A stretch of 64,000 nucleotides of DNA. Origin: Certhia americana. Its lineage: Eukaryota; Chordata; Aves; Passeriformes; Certhiidae. The stretch spans positions 61,722,583 through 61,786,582 of the forward strand of contig CM031857.1 in NCBI GenBank assembly GCA_018697195.1, given 5' to 3'. The notes beneath the pieces are model-generated. The model was not told the DNA's origin. It saw only the letters and a list, made by a program, of their open reading frames with translations, and did no database searches. Shown here in pieces: positions 63,245-64,000 of this stretch (positions are counted from its first letter, which is position 1; every line of letters begins with the position of its first letter). The position numbers and the translations under genes are program-made.

Positions 63245-64000
63245 CTGTGTGTGTGCACCCCAATGCAGGGTTTCTTATTCATAAATCATCCAAACAGCTA
63301 AAAGTATGAAAGTAATGTTAGTACTTACACCTAACTTATGCATATAGTTCTATCTAATCATGTTAATGGTTCTATCTGTTTTATCTATGAATGCAAGCAA
63401 TGTTCTACTATGTTTTTGTCATGTCTGGAGCCAAGTTGCTGAACTTTAAACTAGGCTTTAGGGCTTTTTACTCTCTTAAGGCACTTATAGTGTATTTCTA
63501 CTTACTTAAAACTAAAACTTACACTTCTACTTCATGTCTGTGAGGCTTAATATGTTTTACTTTCTCTAAAGGCTTTAGTTCAATCTTTGTATTCTTTTCT
63601 CTCTGAGGGACTCAGAGAGGCTTCTATTTTATACAGTCCAACAACAAGGAAATTTGAAAACCAGAAACTAGAGGGACCAGCTTAGGAGATATCTATCTTC
63701 TGTACATCAATAGTTAGGTGAAGTGAATTCCATCAGTCCATGGCAGATGCTGACTCCTTAACTTCCTCTCTGCCTGACATGCCTTCATTGCACTTAGTTT
63801 ATGAGACGCATCCCTCAGTGTAGCATCTCTGAAGATCTCTCACTAGATTAGCAAGCCTGTTTCTAAATACACTCATGTCCCACCATGTCAGATGTATTGG
63901 TCCTTGCCCAACTATTCTTGTCAGACTCAGAATTTCATATAAAAGTCCAGTTTGAAACAGGACCTGTGCAGAATGAATTAATCCACTGGATATGTTAGTT
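63245..64000. other. sequence upstream of the minus-strand ORF
   Basis: No other gene was recognised. The region is less AT-biased from 63640 to 63960 than most of the window and may be an old repeat. Confidence 0.5.
63601..63633 (-). promoter_or_regulatory. TATA-like box with adjacent palindrome
   Basis: On the minus strand, TATAAAATA (complement of 63625-63633) is followed by the perfect 7-bp inverted repeat CTCTGAG-GGA-CTCAGAG (plus strand 63601-63617). Spacing would place a start site near 63600. The flanks lack clear LTR ends. This is weak evidence for a promoter and may be chance in AT-rich DNA. Confidence 0.25.

Noticed and set aside
1..64000. tRNA, rRNA, CRISPR array, bacterial operon or phage features
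   Set aside because: None was found by eye on either strand. The repeats indicate vertebrate nuclear DNA.

Overview
The window looks like bird nuclear DNA, probably from a passerine. It is AT-rich, and I recognise no complete protein-coding gene. The bird assignment rests on repeats: six truncated CR1 LINE pieces, several ending in the CR1 ATTCTATG-type tail, plus about a dozen solo LTRs of ERVL-like and ERVK-like type. No tRNA, rRNA or CRISPR array was seen. Gene-poor intergenic or long-intron sequence fits best. Family names come from remembered consensus sequences, not a database search.

Layout. Bases 1-4300 are mostly unique; two consecutive exon-like blocks at 1989-2147 and 2345-2418 share an open frame. 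CR1 pieces lie at 4.3-5.2, 13.5-14.7, 25.2-25.8, 44.1-44.3 and 48.3-48.8 kb. Solo LTRs lie at 7.2(-), 9.9(-), 18.7(+), 23.4(+), 33.2(+), 33.3(+), 34.7(-), 45.3(+), 53.0(-), 55.5(-) and 60.7(+) kb, with a doubtful one at 43.8 kb. Several keep target-site duplications (TSDs) readable by eye. From 32.7 to 34.1 kb an array of ~180-bp units is interrupted by one LTR, which is itself interrupted by a second. Purine/pyrimidine microsatellites sit at 28.0-28.2 and 29.46-29.54 kb.

There are two assembly gaps: 100 N at 20192-20291 and 400 N at 40865-41264. The second is flanked by two nearly identical 329-bp copies, each ending in 25 A, which suggests a false duplication at the gap. That duplicated sequence is part of a decayed minus-strand coding relic, 40249-40864. 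A DNA-level relative lies at 51.48-51.73 kb. The 3' end of the window has a 148-residue minus-strand ORF (62798-63244) with a lysine-rich start and a TATA-like box upstream; I do not recognise it.

Nothing here forms an operon or pathway. The real content is transposon archaeology, a few exon-like or coding-relic candidates, and one assembly problem. Boundaries without a visible TSD are estimates by eye.
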